Below are positions 53,506 to 64,000 of a stretch of DNA of 64,000 nt, one piece after another. How positions within the stretch are numbered: position 1 is the stretch's first letter; every line of letters begins with the position of its first letter. Source of the DNA: Acinetobacter calcoaceticus DSM 30006 = CIP 81.8 (GTDB lineage: Bacteria; Pseudomonadota; Gammaproteobacteria; Pseudomonadales; Moraxellaceae); assembly GCF_000368965.1 (NCBI RefSeq), contig NZ_KB849780.1, positions 2,490,340 to 2,554,339 of the forward strand, in the 5' to 3' direction. The notes under the pieces were generated by a model, which did not search any database, had not been told where the DNA came from, and saw only the letters and a list, made by a program, of their open reading frames with translations. The translations under genes and the position numbers were made by a program.

Positions 53506-54720
53506 ATGTTTCAACATATCCCCCCATACGCAGGCGACCCAATTCTCTCTTTAATGGAACAGTTCAATGCTGATACTCGTTCTGAAAAAGTAAACTTGAG
53601 TATTGGTCTTTACTATAACGAAGACAGTATTGTTCCTCAGTTAGAGACCATTATTGAGGCGCAAAAGCGTATTGAGCCTAAGAATGGTAAAACCAAACTT
53701 TATTTGCCAATGGAAGGCTTCAAACCTTACCGTGAAGCAATTCAAGCACTTTTATTTGGTGCAAACAGCCCAGCAGTTAAAGCTGGCCGTGCTGTAACCA
53801 TCCAAACTCTTGGTGGTTCAGGTGCATTGAAAGTGGGTGCTGACTTCTTAAAAACTTATTTCCCAAATTCAGACGTTTGGGTAAGCCAACCAACTTGGGA
53901 TAACCACGTTGCGATTTTCAATGGCGCTGGCATCAAGACTCATTTCTACCCATATTTCGATAACGAAACTCGTGGTGTAGATTTTGACGGTATGTTGTCT
54001 ACACTTAAAACTTTGCCTGAGCAAAGCATTGTTTTATTGCACCCATGCTGCCACAACCCAACTGGTGCTGACTTAAACCCAGCGCAATGGGATCAAGTGA
54101 TTGCGGTATTAAAAGATCGTAACCTTATTCCTTTCCTAGACATCGCTTACCAAGGTTTTGGCGATGGTATGGAAGAAGATGCGTATGCAATCCGTGCTTT
54201 AGACCAAGCGGGTCTAAACTTCATTGTGAGCAACTCATTCTCTAAAATCTTCTCTTTATATGGCGAGCGTGTTGGCGGCTTAACTTTCGTATGTGACGAT
54301 GCAGAAGCTGCTCAGTGCACATTCGGTCAGTTAAAAGCGACTGTACGCCGTATTTACTCTAGCCCTCCTACAACAGGTGCTTGGTTAGTTGATGAAGTGT
54401 TAAATGACGCTGAACTTAACCAACAATGGCAAGGTGAAGTGAAAGAGATGCGTGAACGTATTATTAAAATGCGTAGCATCTTAAAAGATGAACTCACTAA
54501 AGCATTACCAGACCGCGACTTTAGCTACCTTGTAAACCAAAAAGGTATGTTCAGTTACACAGGTCTAACTGCTGAGCAAGTTGATATCTTGCGTGAAGAA
54601 TATGCAATCTACTTAGTACGTAGTGGCCGTATTTGTGTAGCAGGTTTAAACATGAACAATGTTTACACTGTTGCTAAAGCAGTTGCTGAAGTGCTTGCTA
54701 AATCAACAGAAGCAGCATAA
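53506..54720 (+). CDS. tyrB: Aromatic amino acid aminotransferase
   Basis: 404 residues from ATG 53506, with AAAGGACTTTTTTG upstream (a TTG at 53482 is rejected). Aspartate/tyrosine aminotransferase family I: N-binding [44 protein letters not shown] lysine in [19 protein letters not shown]-terminal [15 protein letters not shown]-dependent transamination of Phe/Tyr/Trp and probably aspartate. Coding strand is divergent from the prp operon. Confidence 0.9.
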   Translation: MFQHIPPYAGDPILSLMEQFNADTRSEKVNLSIGLYYNEDSIVPQLETIIEAQKRIEPKNGKTKLYLPMEGFKPYREAIQALLFGANSPAVKAGRAVTIQTLGGSGALKVGADFLKTYFPNSDVWVSQPTWDNHVAIFNGAGIKTHFYPYFDNETRGVDFDGMLSTLKTLPEQSIVLLHPCCHNPTGADLNPAQWDQVIAVLKDRNLIPFLDIAYQGFGDGMEEDAYAIRALDQAGLNFIVSNSFSKIFSLYGERVGGLTFVCDDAEAAQCTFGQLKATVRRIYSSPPTTGAWLVDEVLNDAELNQQWQGEVKEMRERIIKMRSILKDELTKALPDRDFSYLVNQKGMFSYTGLTAEQVDILREEYAIYLVRSGRICVAGLNMNNVYTVAKAVAEVLAKSTEAA

Positions 54721-54734
54721 AACAGCTTTAAAAG

Positions 54735-54760
54735 AAAAGGCGCTTCGGCGCCTTTTTTTT
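54735..54760. terminator. Terminator between aminotransferase and dld
   Basis: Strong UUCG-type hairpin AAGGCGC-TTCG-GCGCCTT followed by eight T. Confidence 0.9.
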
Positions 54761-54771
54761 ATATCTCTAAC

Positions 54772-56478
54772 TTAAGATTTAGCTTTGCCCCAATACTTAA
54801 GCTTTGAGGTGTGCCCAATACCCACATTAAAGCTATTGGTTGGGTCCAGTTTTTGGTAAAAGTTCGCTAAAGCAGGTTTAGCAATGTAGAGATGCCCAAC
54901 GTTATGCTCTGCCGGATATTCAGCACGGCGCGCATCGAGTAACTTCCACATTTGATGTTCCATTTCTAAAGGGTCATTGCTCTTTTTAAGAATATAGTCC
55001 TGATGGAAAACATGGCAAAAGAAATGCCCGTAATAGAGTTTATGGATAATATTCTTTTCCATCTCGGCTGGCAGTTGCTCTACCCACTCACGATCATTAC
55101 GACGCAAAGCAATATCCAGCGCAACAATATCTTCAACTTCACTACGGTGCGTGTCACGATAACGAATTGCCGCTCCTGCAATCGCAAAACGATGTAAAAA
55201 AGCCTTTCGACCTTCCTCTTCACTACATACGAAATAGCTACCTGACTGATGCACTGCAAAATATTCTTTTAAAAACTGCTCGGTCTGTGTTTTTGAATTA
55301 TTTTCAACACGCAGCACTAAATGGTGCTCATAACGATCTCGATATTCCGTCATACGCTTTGGCAAGTGGCTCGGTAAAAAGAACGTAATCGCCTGTAAAA
55401 TATGATCAGTTAAGCCTTTAATTTTAAATCTTTCTAAAAAGCCATCGACTTTATCTTTCATGGCAAAAGCTTTTGGAACATTGGCTGTTCCGAACTTTTC
55501 AATAAACAAAAAAGTATCTTTTCCATACTTTTCACCAATCAAGTAAGCATCGCGGTGAATATATTCGCCTGCGATTGGTAGACTTGGCAAAGAAGTGAGT
55601 AAATAACGGCGAATGGCTGTTAAATCATCGGCATCATTACTGCCAATATAAAAGACATTGCTCTCTACTTTTTCATACGTATCAAGGCGTACAGCAAAAA
55701 CACAGACTTTACCTGCTGAACCAGATGCTTCAAACAAACGTGACGGGTCAGCATTAAAACGAGCTGGCGAATCTTCATCGACTTGAGTCACATCGTGGGC
55801 ATAGCGATGGTCCGAGGCCTGCTTTTCACCATCATCTAAAATATCTACGGCTTGATATTGCTGTTTCTCTAATCGAGTCAAAATTTCTTCGGGTGTTGAG
55901 CCTAAATTCACACCCAAATGATTCACCAGTTCTAATTGACCAGCAGCATTCACCTGAGCATACAACGCCAGTTCAGTATAAGCAGGACCACGGCGTACCA
56001 AGGCACCGCCAGAGTTGTTACACACACCGCCTAGTACTGATGCGCCAATACATGATGAGCCAATCACCGAATGCGGTTCACGGTCATAACCTTTTAAAAT
56101 TTGCTCTAAATTATCTAAGGTTGCACCCGGTAAACAAATCACTTGCTTACCATCATGGATGACTTGAATACCCTTTAATCGGCGCGTACTCATAACCAAA
56201 ACAGGACGGTCATAATCATCCCCATACGGGGTTGAACCACCAGTGAGTCCTGTATTTGCCGCCTGCATAATCACAATACAATCTGCATCAATTGCAGCTT
56301 GTAACACCTGCCATTGCTCTAGCAGTGTTCCCGGCACCACCACAGCAAGTACTTTTCCCTCACCAAAACGACGACCTTGGCGGTACTGGCGTGTACTTTG
56401 ATCATCGGTCAAAACATGAGAGCGCCCTACAATATTCTGTAAACGTTCAATCACTGCTTGAGGAGAAAATGTTTGCAT
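54772..56478 (-). CDS. dld: D-lactate dehydrogenase, quinone-dependent
   Basis: 568 residues from ATG 56478 (GGAAACCATC upstream). FAD-binding PCMH segments QAANTGLTGGSTPYGDDYDRPVLVMSTRRLKGI and IGASVLGGVCNNSGGALVRRGPAYTELALYAQV; C-terminal membrane-binding region ends AHNVGHLYIAKPALANFYQKLDPTNSFNVGIGHTSKLKYWGK. Oxidises D-lactate to pyruvate on the inner membrane. Last gene of the lld operon. Confidence 0.93.
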   Translation of the reverse strand: MQTFSPQAVIERLQNIVGRSHVLTDDQSTRQYRQGRRFGEGKVLAVVVPGTLLEQWQVLQAAIDADCIVIMQAANTGLTGGSTPYGDDYDRPVLVMSTRRLKGIQVIHDGKQVICLPGATLDNLEQILKGYDREPHSVIGSSCIGASVLGGVCNNSGGALVRRGPAYTELALYAQVNAAGQLELVNHLGVNLGSTPEEILTRLEKQQYQAVDILDDGEKQASDHRYAHDVTQVDEDSPARFNADPSRLFEASGSAGKVCVFAVRLDTYEKVESNVFYIGSNDADDLTAIRRYLLTSLPSLPIAGEYIHRDAYLIGEKYGKDTFLFIEKFGTANVPKAFAMKDKVDGFLERFKIKGLTDHILQAITFFLPSHLPKRMTEYRDRYEHHLVLRVENNSKTQTEQFLKEYFAVHQSGSYFVCSEEEGRKAFLHRFAIAGAAIRYRDTHRSEVEDIVALDIALRRNDREWVEQLPAEMEKNIIHKLYYGHFFCHVFHQDYILKKSNDPLEMEHQMWKLLDARRAEYPAEHNVGHLYIAKPALANFYQKLDPTNSFNVGIGHTSKLKYWGKAKS

Positions 56479-56604
56479 GATGGTTTCCTTTTGGTCATCC
56501 ATTTATCAAATTAGACCAATACGACGGGGTCTCACCGTTTGTAATTTATAATTTAATTAGCTCATTCTCTAATTCGAATCAGCCCTATATTTACTATCTC
56601 GGTT

Positions 56605-56698
56605 GGCGGCATGGATGCCGCCTGTTGAGCAACTGTACAAGGAAGTACGGTTTGCTCAACAAAAGGTTTTTGGTTACTTTTGACCTTTCAAAAGTGAC
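56605..56698. repeat. Intergenic multi-hairpin element between lldD and dld
   Basis: Three perfect or near-perfect inverted repeats in a row: GGCGGCAT-GG-ATGCCGCC (56605-56622), TGTTGAGCAA...TTGCTCAACA (56623-56661) enclosing GTAC-AAGGAA-GTAC, and GTTACTTTTGA...TCAAAAGTGAC (56673-56698). This composition is known from ERIC/REP-like intergenic repeats in gamma-proteobacteria, so a dispersed repeat is likely. Confidence 0.55.
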
Positions 56699-56775
56699 AA
56701 ATGCCTATACGCAAAACATTAGCAAATCACCAAATTTTAAGGCTGTGCTTACTGCTTCACTTAAAAAGTTATTTC

Positions 56776-57927
56776 TTAAAAACCTTGTTTAATCGCCTGT
56801 ACTAAACAATCCGCATTAATATCCGAAATCGACTTAGCACCCGTGAGCGTCATCGCAACACGCATTTCCTTATCAATCAAATCAAGCAAGTTCGACACAC
56901 CTTGCCCACCTGCTGCTGCCAAGGCATACACAAATGCGCGACCCAGTAAAACCGTATCAGCACCAAGTGCCAACATACGCACCACATCTAAACCATTACG
57001 AATGCCCGAGTCAGCCAAAATAGCCAAATCACCTTTAACTGCATCAGCAATTGCAGGCAATGCACGAGCAGATGACATCACGCCATCTAACTGACGACCA
57101 CCATGGTTCGACACCACAATCCCATCAGCACCAAAACGCACAGCATCTTTGGCATCTTCAGGGTCTAAAATGCCCTTAATTACCATTGGACCATCCCAAA
57201 ACTCACGGATCCATTCAAGGTCTTTCCATGAAATCGATGGGTCAAAGTTCGAACCCAACCAACCGATATAATCTTCAAGTCCAGTTGGTTTACCTAAATA
57301 TTTAGAGATATTACCTAAGTCGTGCGGACGACCCATTAAACCCACATTCCACGACCAGTGTGGATGGAACATGGACTGCATATAACGACGCATCGCAGCA
57401 TTTGGCCCACTCATACCCGAATGTGCATCACGGTAACGTGCACCTGGCACAGGCATATCTACAGTAAACACCAGTGTTGAACAGCCTGCCGCTTTGGCAC
57501 GCTCCAAAGCATTACGCATAAAACCACGGTCGCGTAATACATAAAGCTGGAACCACATTGGACGACTAATTGCAGGTGCAACTTCTTCAATCGGACAGAC
57601 CGAAACCGTTGAAAGCGTAAATGGAATACCCTTTTTATCGGCTGCCATCGCGGCTTGAACTTCACCACGGCGCGCATACATGCCTGTTAAACCGACAGGA
57701 GCCAACGCAACCGGCATCGATAAAGTTTCATTAAACAGTTTTGTCTCTAAACTTAACGCTGACATGTCATTGAGCACACGTTGACGCAATGCAATTTCTG
57801 ACAAATCTTGTACGTTACGCTTTAAGGTATGTTCCGAATACGCTCCACCATCAATGTAATGAAATAAAAACGGGGGTAAGCGACGCTGTGCCGCAGCACG
57901 ATAATCATTGCCAGAAGAAATAATCAT
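56776..57927 (-). CDS. lldD: L-lactate dehydrogenase, FMN-dependent
   Basis: 383 residues. N terminus [31 protein letters not shown] and the FMN/active-site signature [11 protein letters not shown] with the catalytic His. Oxidises L-lactate to pyruvate, membrane-associated. ATG overlaps the lldR stop by 4 bp. Downstream is the hairpin element and dld. Confidence 0.95.
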   Translation of the reverse strand: MIISSGNDYRAAAQRRLPPFLFHYIDGGAYSEHTLKRNVQDLSEIALRQRVLNDMSALSLETKLFNETLSMPVALAPVGLTGMYARRGEVQAAMAADKKGIPFTLSTVSVCPIEEVAPAISRPMWFQLYVLRDRGFMRNALERAKAAGCSTLVFTVDMPVPGARYRDAHSGMSGPNAAMRRYMQSMFHPHWSWNVGLMGRPHDLGNISKYLGKPTGLEDYIGWLGSNFDPSISWKDLEWIREFWDGPMVIKGILDPEDAKDAVRFGADGIVVSNHGGRQLDGVMSSARALPAIADAVKGDLAILADSGIRNGLDVVRMLALGADTVLLGRAFVYALAAAGGQGVSNLLDLIDKEMRVAMTLTGAKSISDINADCLVQAIKQGF

Positions 57928-58676
57928 TTTGAATCAACTCTATTTAAACGGTTTGCACGTTTCTGACGAGCTTCGTCTTCATTCAGAGAACGCACATGAT
58001 TAATCACAAATTCAATATGACCGCAGACAGCTTGGCGTGCGGCCTCGGGATCTTTACGATCGATCGCATCCATGACCTGAAAATGCTGTTCACTCAGCAA
58101 GTCACTATTTATTGGATCGTTATAAACTTTTTTACGTCCCAACAAGACGTTGTATTGCAGTAAATCAAACAGGCTACGCATCATTTGAATCAGCACCACA
58201 TTGTGCGATGCTTCTGCAATCGCCAAGTGGAATTCTGCATCTGCCACCGCAGCCTGTGCTGAGTCACCCGCATTTTGGTGGCGACTAATTTCATTAAAAT
58301 AATGATGAATTTTGGCACGATCTTCAGGTGTTGAACGTAAAGCGGCATACCATGCCGTACCCCCCTCGAGTAATAGCCGCGCTTCTTGTACATCAAAACG
58401 ATATAACGGATCTTCTTCAATCAGGTTGCTAATCGGGTTCACAATGAGTTGCTGTGGCCACTGTTCAGGTAACTGTTGAATATAAGTCCCATCTCCACGG
58501 CGGCTAATAAGCACACCTTGACTATTGAGCTGTTGAATCGCTTCACGCAAAGAAGGACGAGAAACCCCTAAGCTAGTTGCAAGCTGGCGCTCGGCAGGCA
58601 AACGGTCACCTTTTCTCATGTGACGCTCTTCAATTAATGCCTGCAATTTCATGACCACTTGATCGGAGATTCTCAT
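57924..58676 (-). CDS. lldR: LldR, GntR-family lactate regulator
   Basis: 250 residues: w[56 protein letters not shown], then an FCD ligand domain. By family it represses the lld operon and releases it with lactate. Sits between lldP (20 bp) and lldD (4-bp overlap). Two matching operators lie upstream of lldP. Confidence 0.93.
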   Translation of the reverse strand: MRISDQVVMKLQALIEERHMRKGDRLPAERQLATSLGVSRPSLREAIQQLNSQGVLISRRGDGTYIQQLPEQWPQQLIVNPISNLIEEDPLYRFDVQEARLLLEGGTAWYAALRSTPEDRAKIHHYFNEISRHQNAGDSAQAAVADAEFHLAIAEASHNVVLIQMMRSLFDLLQYNVLLGRKKVYNDPINSDLLSEQHFQVMDAIDRKDPEAARQAVCGHIEFVINHVRSLNEDEARQKRANRLNRVDSK

Positions 58677-58695
58677 CGCTTTTCCTTCACTGGAG

Positions 58696-60357
58696 TTATG
58701 GAATCATCCACGGAACCAGATAAGCCTGAACCGTAATAATGATGCCAACAAAGACAGTGAATATGATGCTATGTTTTACCGTGAAACGGAACAAGTCAGA
58801 TTCTTTTCCAACCAAGCCTACTGCTGCGCAAGCAATTGCAATCGACTGTGGAGAAATCATCTTACCTGTCACACCACCACTGGTATTCGCTGCTACAAGC
58901 AATACTTCCGGAATACCAATCTGCTGAGCAGTAGTTGCTTGTAATGCGGAGAACAAAGCATTCGAAGATGTATCTGAACCCGTAAGGAACACACCAAGCC
59001 AACCTAAAAATGGCGAGAAGAACGTAAAAGCATGACCCGTATGCGATAGAGCCAAAGCTAAAGTTGCAGATAAACCTGAATAGTTCGCAATAAAAGCAAA
59101 AGCCAACACCATACCAATTGAATAAATCGGTGTTTTTAACTCATTTAGTGTTTCACCAAAGGTCGTTACTGCCTCACTCGCTTTCATTTTCAAGAAAATA
59201 GCGGTGATAATTGCAGCAATAAAAATTGCAGTACCTGTAGCAGAGAACCAGTCAAACTTATAAATCGCTTCATATGGTTTCATCTCTGACACAATCGGTG
59301 GCATTTTTTCGACCAATTTATGCAAATACGGCACCTCAAGTTTAAAAATTAAATGTTCCAGTGCACCATCTTTTGCAAATAACGCTTTAAACGGCTTAAC
59401 ACTCCAGATGGTTACCATCACTGTTAAGATAGCAAATGGAGACCACGCCTTAGCAATTTTCCCAATGCTATAACGCTGAATTGTTGTAGGTTGCTGAGTT
59501 AGCGTTTGACCAGCTTCAGGTTCAAAACGGAAAATATGTTTTGGTTTCCAAAAACGGAACAACACAGTCAGACTGACCAATGACGCAATTGCCGCCGTAA
59601 TATCCGGTAATTCAGGACCAATAAAGTTAGATGTTAGATATTGTGCAATCGCAAAAGCGCCACCGCCCACCAACACCGCAGGCCAAGTTTCCTTAACACC
59701 ACGCCAGCCATCCATAATTGCCATGATCCAGAACAGCACAATCAGCGTTAAAAACGGCAACTGACGTCCAACCATCTGGCTAATTTCCATGGTATCTACA
59801 CCAGAAACCTGCCCCGCCACAATAATTGGAATACCCATCGCACCAAATGCAACTGGCGCAGTATTCACAATCAAACATAAGCCAGCAGCGTAAAGTGGTT
59901 TAAAACCTAAACCAACGAGCAGTGCAGCGGTAATTGCGACAGGGGCACCAAAACCGGCAGCCCCTTCAAGGAACGTACCAAAAGCAAAGCCAACTAGTAA
60001 CATTTGTAGACGCTGGTCTTCGGTAATTGACAAAATGCTTGAGCGAATCACCTCAAACTGGCCTGTTTTTACCGAAATTTTATATAGAAAGACTGCCCCA
60101 ATAATAATCCATGAAATTGGCCATAGACCGTAGAAGAAACCATAAATAAGGGATGCAAAGGCCATTTGACCCGGCATTTGATAGAAAAAGAGAGCGATCA
60201 ACAATGCAATAATGACTGTGCCCGTACCCGCAATACTGCCTTTTAAACGAAAAACCGCCAAGGCTAAAAAGAAGAAAATAATCGGGATTAATGCAACTGC
60301 ACTGGACAGCCAAATATTATTTAAAGGGTCATAAAGTTGTTGCCACATATTGAGCAT
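58696..60357 (-). CDS. lldP: L-lactate permease
   Basis: 553 residues from ATG 60357, which follows AAGGAG-ATGACA (frame open to 60411). About 12-14 membrane segments; conserved [24 protein letters not shown] and [23 protein letters not shown]. Imports L- and D-lactate. First gene of the operon, adjacent to the capsule locus boundary. Confidence 0.94.
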   Translation of the reverse strand: MLNMWQQLYDPLNNIWLSSAVALIPIIFFFLALAVFRLKGSIAGTGTVIIALLIALFFYQMPGQMAFASLIYGFFYGLWPISWIIIGAVFLYKISVKTGQFEVIRSSILSITEDQRLQMLLVGFAFGTFLEGAAGFGAPVAITAALLVGLGFKPLYAAGLCLIVNTAPVAFGAMGIPIIVAGQVSGVDTMEISQMVGRQLPFLTLIVLFWIMAIMDGWRGVKETWPAVLVGGGAFAIAQYLTSNFIGPELPDITAAIASLVSLTVLFRFWKPKHIFRFEPEAGQTLTQQPTTIQRYSIGKIAKAWSPFAILTVMVTIWSVKPFKALFAKDGALEHLIFKLEVPYLHKLVEKMPPIVSEMKPYEAIYKFDWFSATGTAIFIAAIITAIFLKMKASEAVTTFGETLNELKTPIYSIGMVLAFAFIANYSGLSATLALALSHTGHAFTFFSPFLGWLGVFLTGSDTSSNALFSALQATTAQQIGIPEVLLVAANTSGGVTGKMISPQSIAIACAAVGLVGKESDLFRFTVKHSIIFTVFVGIIITVQAYLVPWMIP

Positions 60358-60418
60358 TGTCATCTCCTTGAAATGCTGGGGCGATTTTTTGTACCTTAAA
60401 ATTTTAAACATTTAACAC

Positions 60419-60435
60419 AATTGGTATGACCAATT
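60419..60435. promoter_or_regulatory. LldR operator O1-like
   Basis: AATTGGT-ATG-ACCAATT, perfect 7+7 palindrome with 3-bp spacer, 61 bp upstream of the lldP start. Same form as the E. coli LldR operators. Confidence 0.82.
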
Positions 60436-60524
60436 AAAATTTACGTGCAAATGTTATTCCTTAAACCACAGAGCTCATCATAAACACGAGCATTGGCAAG
60501 TTCAAGCATTAAATAATCACTAAA

Positions 60525-60539
60525 ATTGGTATGACCAAT
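60525..60539. promoter_or_regulatory. LldR operator O2-like
   Basis: ATTGGT-ATG-ACCAAT; identical core to the site at 60419-60435, 106 bp (about ten helical turns) away, which suits looping by LldR. Confidence 0.82.
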
Positions 60540-60738
60540 AGTGCCAAGTAAAATCAAGCTATTTCTAATTCATAAATTTATTTATTAGACTAAAGTCGTA
60601 AAAATACTTTCTTATAAACTTAAATATAAACTACAGAAATGAAGCGTAGAACTTGAATATAAAAACTATAAACATAACCATTAATTGATAAATGTATAAT
60701 AATGCTCAAAACTCAAATCATTTGTATTGAACTGAATA

Positions 60739-62109
60739 ATGACTACTTTAACGTGTTTTAAAGCCTATGATATCCGAGGTAAACTCGGCACCGAATTGAA
60801 TGAAGAAATCGCCTACAAAATTGGCCGCGCTTACGGACAAATCTATAAACCAAAGACTGTAGTTGTAGGTTGTGATATTCGTCTAAGCAGTGAGTCTTTA
60901 AAACAAGCGACCATTCGCGGCCTAAATGATGCTGGTGTGAATGTGCTTGACTTAGGCATGACAGGAACTGAAGAAGTTTACTTCACCGCTTTTCATTTAG
61001 ATGTACAAGGTGGTATTGAAGTTACCGCTAGCCACAATCCAATGGACTATAACGGTATGAAACTGGTACGAGAAAATGCTCGTCCAATTAGTGCAGATAC
61101 GGGTTTAAAAGAAATTCAGGCTTTAGCAGAAACGAATCAATTTGAAGAAGTTAGTCAAAAAGGCACTACTCAAAGTTATAACATCTTGCCTGAATTTGTC
61201 GAACATTTAGCCACTTATATTGACCCAGCAAAAATTCGCCCGTTAAAGTTAGTGGTAAACGCGGGTAATGGTGCGGCTGGTCACGTTATTGATGCCATTG
61301 AAGAAAAATTCAAAGCGCTTAACGTACCAGTTGAATTTATTAAAATTCACCATGAAGCAGATGGTACTTTCCCAAATGGTATTCCCAACCCAATTTTAAT
61401 TGAAAACCGTGACAGTACCCGAAATGCTGTACTTGAACATCAAGCAGATATGGGTATTGCTTGGGACGGCGACTTTGACCGCTGCTTCTTGTTTGATGAA
61501 AAGGGTCAGTTCATTGAGGGCTACTATATTGTTGGCCTATTGGCTCAAGCGTTCTTAATTAAACAACCTGGCGAAAAAATTGTTCATGACCCACGTTTAG
61601 TGTGGAACACCTTTGATATAGTCGATGAATACAACGGCATTGCCGTACAGTCAAAGTCTGGTCATGCCTTTATTAAAGATGTAATGCGTGAACACAATGC
61701 AGTATATGGCGGCGAAATGAGTGCTCATCACTACTTCCGTGACTTTGCTTACTGTGACAGCGGCATGATTCCGTGGTTACTCACGATTGCCCTACTCTCT
61801 GAAACTGGACAATCGCTTTCAACCCTCGTTGAAAATATGATTACCAAATTCCCTTGTAGTGGTGAAATCAACTTTAAAGTAGCTGATACACAGACCACTA
61901 TTCAAAAGATTTTTGATTACTACGCAGAACAGCAACCGCAAATTGACCGTACTGATGGTGTAAGTTTGGACTTTGGCGCATGGCGCTTTAACGTCCGTGC
62001 TTCAAACACGGAGCCTTTGCTACGCCTCAATATTGAAAGCCGTGCAGACCGTCAAGCCCACCCTATGCAACATTATGTAGATGAGTTAACAGGATTGATT
62101 CAAGGCTAA
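60739..62109 (+). CDS. pgm: Phosphomannomutase/phosphoglucomutase
   Basis: 456 residues, AlgC-type alpha-D-phosphohexomutase. Catalytic serine loop [13 protein letters not shown], metal loop DGDFDRC, sugar loop [10 protein letters not shown], phosphate loop [12 protein letters not shown]. Supplies mannose-1-P/glucose-1-P for capsule and LOS. Position next to lldP marks the K locus end. Confidence 0.93.
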   Translation: MTTLTCFKAYDIRGKLGTELNEEIAYKIGRAYGQIYKPKTVVVGCDIRLSSESLKQATIRGLNDAGVNVLDLGMTGTEEVYFTAFHLDVQGGIEVTASHNPMDYNGMKLVRENARPISADTGLKEIQALAETNQFEEVSQKGTTQSYNILPEFVEHLATYIDPAKIRPLKLVVNAGNGAAGHVIDAIEEKFKALNVPVEFIKIHHEADGTFPNGIPNPILIENRDSTRNAVLEHQADMGIAWDGDFDRCFLFDEKGQFIEGYYIVGLLAQAFLIKQPGEKIVHDPRLVWNTFDIVDEYNGIAVQSKSGHAFIKDVMREHNAVYGGEMSAHHYFRDFAYCDSGMIPWLLTIALLSETGQSLSTLVENMITKFPCSGEINFKVADTQTTIQKIFDYYAEQQPQIDRTDGVSLDFGAWRFNVRASNTEPLLRLNIESRADRQAHPMQHYVDELTGLIQG

Positions 62110-62117
62110 TCCATAAT

Positions 62118-62144
62118 AAAAAAGGAGCGATTCGCTCCTTTTTT
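62118..62144. terminator. Bidirectional terminator pgm/galE
   Basis: AAAAAGGAGCGA-TTCGCTCCTTTTTT hairpin between convergent genes. Confidence 0.88.
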
Positions 62145-62152
62145 ATTGATAT

Positions 62153-63169
62153 TTAATTATATCCATTAGGATTTTGCTTCTGCCAATTCCAGCTATCAAC
62201 AAGCATATCTTCCAAGCTATAGCAGGGCTTCCATCCTAGTTCTGTTTTAGCCCGAGAAGCATCGGCATAGAAACTGGCCAAGTCCCCTGCTCTACGATCC
62301 GCAAACTCTGTCACAATCTCGACATGGTTGACCTGTTCAAAAGTCTCTTTAACTTGAAGTACAGAAATCGGTTGTCCCGTCCCAATATTCCAAGCTCTAC
62401 ATCCTGTATTACTTAGACGATTCAGCACAGCCAATTCATGCGCTTTAGCCAAATCCACGACATGAATGAAGTCTCTTTCACAGGTACCATCTTGAGTTGG
62501 ATAATCTTTACCAAAAATGGAAAGCTTATCACGGCGGCCAACGGCAACCTGAGTTACATACGGCATTAGATTATTTGGAATCCCTTGAGGGTCTTCCCCA
62601 ATACGCCCGCTTTTATGCGCACCAACCGGATTAAAATAACGTAGCAGAGCGATAGACCAACGCTGATCAGCCTCTGCCAATTTCTGCAACATCTGCTCAA
62701 TCACTAATTTGGTATAGCCATAATTATTATTGGGCATAGTAAGTGGCATATCTTCCTGATAAGGCGATAGATTAAACTCACCGTATACAGTCGCAGACGA
62801 GCTAAAGACCAAGCGATAAACACCTGCCTTTTCCATTGACTTAACCAGTTGAATACTGCCTGCAATATTATTATCAAAATAAATGAGCGGTTTTTCCTGG
62901 CTTTCACCAACCGCTTTTAAACCTGCGAAATGAATAACTGCATCAATTGCATAGCTCTGAAATACACTGTCTAACTCATTTGCATTGCGTATATCACCCT
63001 CTACAAAAGTTAAACTTTTTTGGGTGATCTCTTGAACTCTCGTTAATGATTCTTTTGAGCTGTTTGAAAGATTATCAAATACAATAACTTCATGATCAGC
63101 TTGTAAAAGCTCAACACATGTATGTGAACCAATATAGCCCGCACCACCAGTGACTAGAATTTTAGCCAT
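62153..63169 (-). CDS. galE: UDP-glucose/UDP-GlcNAc 4-epimerase (galE/gne1)
   Basis: 338 residues, extended SDR. NAD motif [16 protein letters not shown], catalytic Ser in [10 protein letters not shown], YxxxK in YGYTKLVIE. Interconverts UDP-Glc/UDP-Gal (and often UDP-GlcNAc/UDP-GalNAc, hence the name gne1 in the A. baumannii K locus). ATG overlaps the pgi stop by 8 bp. Confidence 0.92.
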   Translation of the reverse strand: MAKILVTGGAGYIGSHTCVELLQADHEVIVFDNLSNSSKESLTRVQEITQKSLTFVEGDIRNANELDSVFQSYAIDAVIHFAGLKAVGESQEKPLIYFDNNIAGSIQLVKSMEKAGVYRLVFSSSATVYGEFNLSPYQEDMPLTMPNNNYGYTKLVIEQMLQKLAEADQRWSIALLRYFNPVGAHKSGRIGEDPQGIPNNLMPYVTQVAVGRRDKLSIFGKDYPTQDGTCERDFIHVVDLAKAHELAVLNRLSNTGCRAWNIGTGQPISVLQVKETFEQVNHVEIVTEFADRRAGDLASFYADASRAKTELGWKPCYSLEDMLVDSWNWQKQNPNGYN

Positions 63170-64000
63170 CTACTTTTCCTAACAATATTTTAATTAATCC
63201 GCGTGTTGAGGCATCAAGTTTTGAAAAATCATTTTGAACGCCACTTAAAATTGGAAGTAATTGATCAGCAATCTGTTTACCCTTTTCAACCCCCCACTGA
63301 TCAAACGGATTAATGTTCCAAATCACAGATTGAACAAAAACTTTATGTTCATATAAAGCAATTAACATTCCTAAACTGTAAGGATTAAGTTCTTTTAATA
63401 ATAAGGTAGAACTCGGCTGATTACCTTCATATTGCTTATAAATTGGCAGATTTTCTAATTCAGTTGAGTCCAAGGCTTCATTACCAAAAGCCAATAAACG
63501 CGATTGCGCCAAGCAATTAGAAAGAGCAAGATGATGTTGTTCAACTAAGGCCTCAGCATTTTCTGCATAGGTAAAATGATCTGCATTATAACGTTGGATT
63601 GGTGCAATAAAGTCACAGCTTACTGCTTGTGTACCTTGGTGTAAGAGTTGGTAAAATGCATGTTGAGCATTGGGTCCAACTTCGCCCCATATAATTGGGC
63701 AGGTATCTAATTCAACCTTGTGACCATTACGCTGCACTGACTTACCATTCGACTCCATTTCAAGCTGTTGCAAGTACGCAGCAAAATATTTTAAACGCCC
63801 GTCATAGGGTAATACTGCATGGGTCTGAATATTTAAAAAATTATTATTCCAGATTCCTAATAATGCCATTAAAACCGGAATATTCTGATCAAAACTCGTA
63901 TTTTGAAAATGCTCATCGACTGCGTGAGCTCCAGCTAAAAGTTGCTTGAACCCTTCAATACCAATCGTCAAAGCAATAGGTAAACCAATACAAGACCACA
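63162..64000 (-). CDS. pgi: Glucose-6-phosphate isomerase, C-terminal part
   Basis: Open to the window end (reading ...[31 protein letters not shown]), so the N terminus lies outside. The signature GQ-type stretch [25 protein letters not shown] and [21 protein letters not shown] are PGI motifs; the C-terminal catalytic Lys is in the last 40 residues. Makes fructose-6-P/glucose-6-P for capsule precursors. Confidence 0.93.
   Translation of the reverse strand, partial: WSCIGLPIALTIGIEGFKQLLAGAHAVDEHFQNTSFDQNIPVLMALLGIWNNNFLNIQTHAVLPYDGRLKYFAAYLQQLEMESNGKSVQRNGHKVELDTCPIIWGEVGPNAQHAFYQLLHQGTQAVSCDFIAPIQRYNADHFTYAENAEALVEQHHLALSNCLAQSRLLAFGNEALDSTELENLPIYKQYEGNQPSSTLLLKELNPYSLGMLIALYEHKVFVQSVIWNINPFDQWGVEKGKQIADQLLPILSGVQNDFSKLDASTRGLIKILLGKVDG

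Overview
The window is chromosomal DNA from an Acinetobacter of the calcoaceticus-baumannii complex. Three things point there: an AbaR/AbaM/AbaI acyl-homoserine-lactone module beside an acyl-carrier/NRPS lipopeptide cluster; the lldP-pgm-galE(gne1)-pgi gene order that forms one edge of the capsule (K) locus in that group; and low GC with very AT-rich intergenic DNA. AbaI differs at several residues from the A. baumannii protein I remember, so a sister species such as A. nosocomialis or A. pittii is possible. No rRNA, tRNA, CRISPR array, integrase or transposase was seen.

Layout. 1-9550: quorum-sensing region. NRPS (cut by the window edge), acyl carrier protein, acyl-CoA dehydrogenase-like protein and fatty acyl-AMP ligase form one minus-strand operon, followed by abaR, abaM and abaI. 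Three lux-box-like palindromes stand in front of the lipopeptide operon, abaM and abaI. 9573-19223: valine/branched-acid catabolism (MHS transporter, 3-hydroxyisobutyryl-CoA hydrolase, enoyl-CoA hydratase, acyl-CoA dehydrogenase, acyl-CoA synthetase, mmsB, mmsA) with a divergent LysR regulator. 19281-26052: D-amino-acid catabolism (two tandem-duplicated permeases, ridA, alr/dadX, dadA, divergent Lrp-type regulator). 26094-35849: membrane acyltransferase, TonB receptor, assorted small enzymes, a TetR/MFS efflux module with two matching operators, and an SDR.

35936-47354 is the accessory part. It has a T6SS VgrG with a candidate effector and immunity protein, a Sel1-repeat protein, a phage C4/ash-like immunity-RNA remnant behind a strong promoter, and three near-identical copies of a ~205-bp unit that looks like an sRNA gene. 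Between and around these copies sit a GNAT, a DUF4126 protein, a zinc-ribbon microprotein, a two-gene ATPase/TOPRIM pair (a plausible phage-defence system), a decayed second copy of the 3' end of acnD, and a lipoprotein.

47573-54720: 2-methylcitrate (propionate) operon prpR-prpB-prpC-acnD with a cluster of ATTGTNGACAAT-type sites, then an aromatic aminotransferase. 54772-60540: lactate operon lldP-lldR-lldD-dld with two LldR-type operators. 60739-64000: pgm, galE and the C-terminal part of pgi at the capsule locus edge.

The most interesting signals are: (i) the ~205-bp sRNA repeat, with a sigma70 promoter, a GacA-box-like upstream site, up to six GGA motifs, several in hairpin loops (the CsrA/RsmA sponge signature), and a terminator with compensatory base changes between copies; (ii) the ATPase-TOPRIM pair between these repeats and an acnD 3'-end scar; (iii) a conserved leader hairpin in front of both duplicated permeases; (iv) the VgrG-linked permuted papain-like effector candidate.
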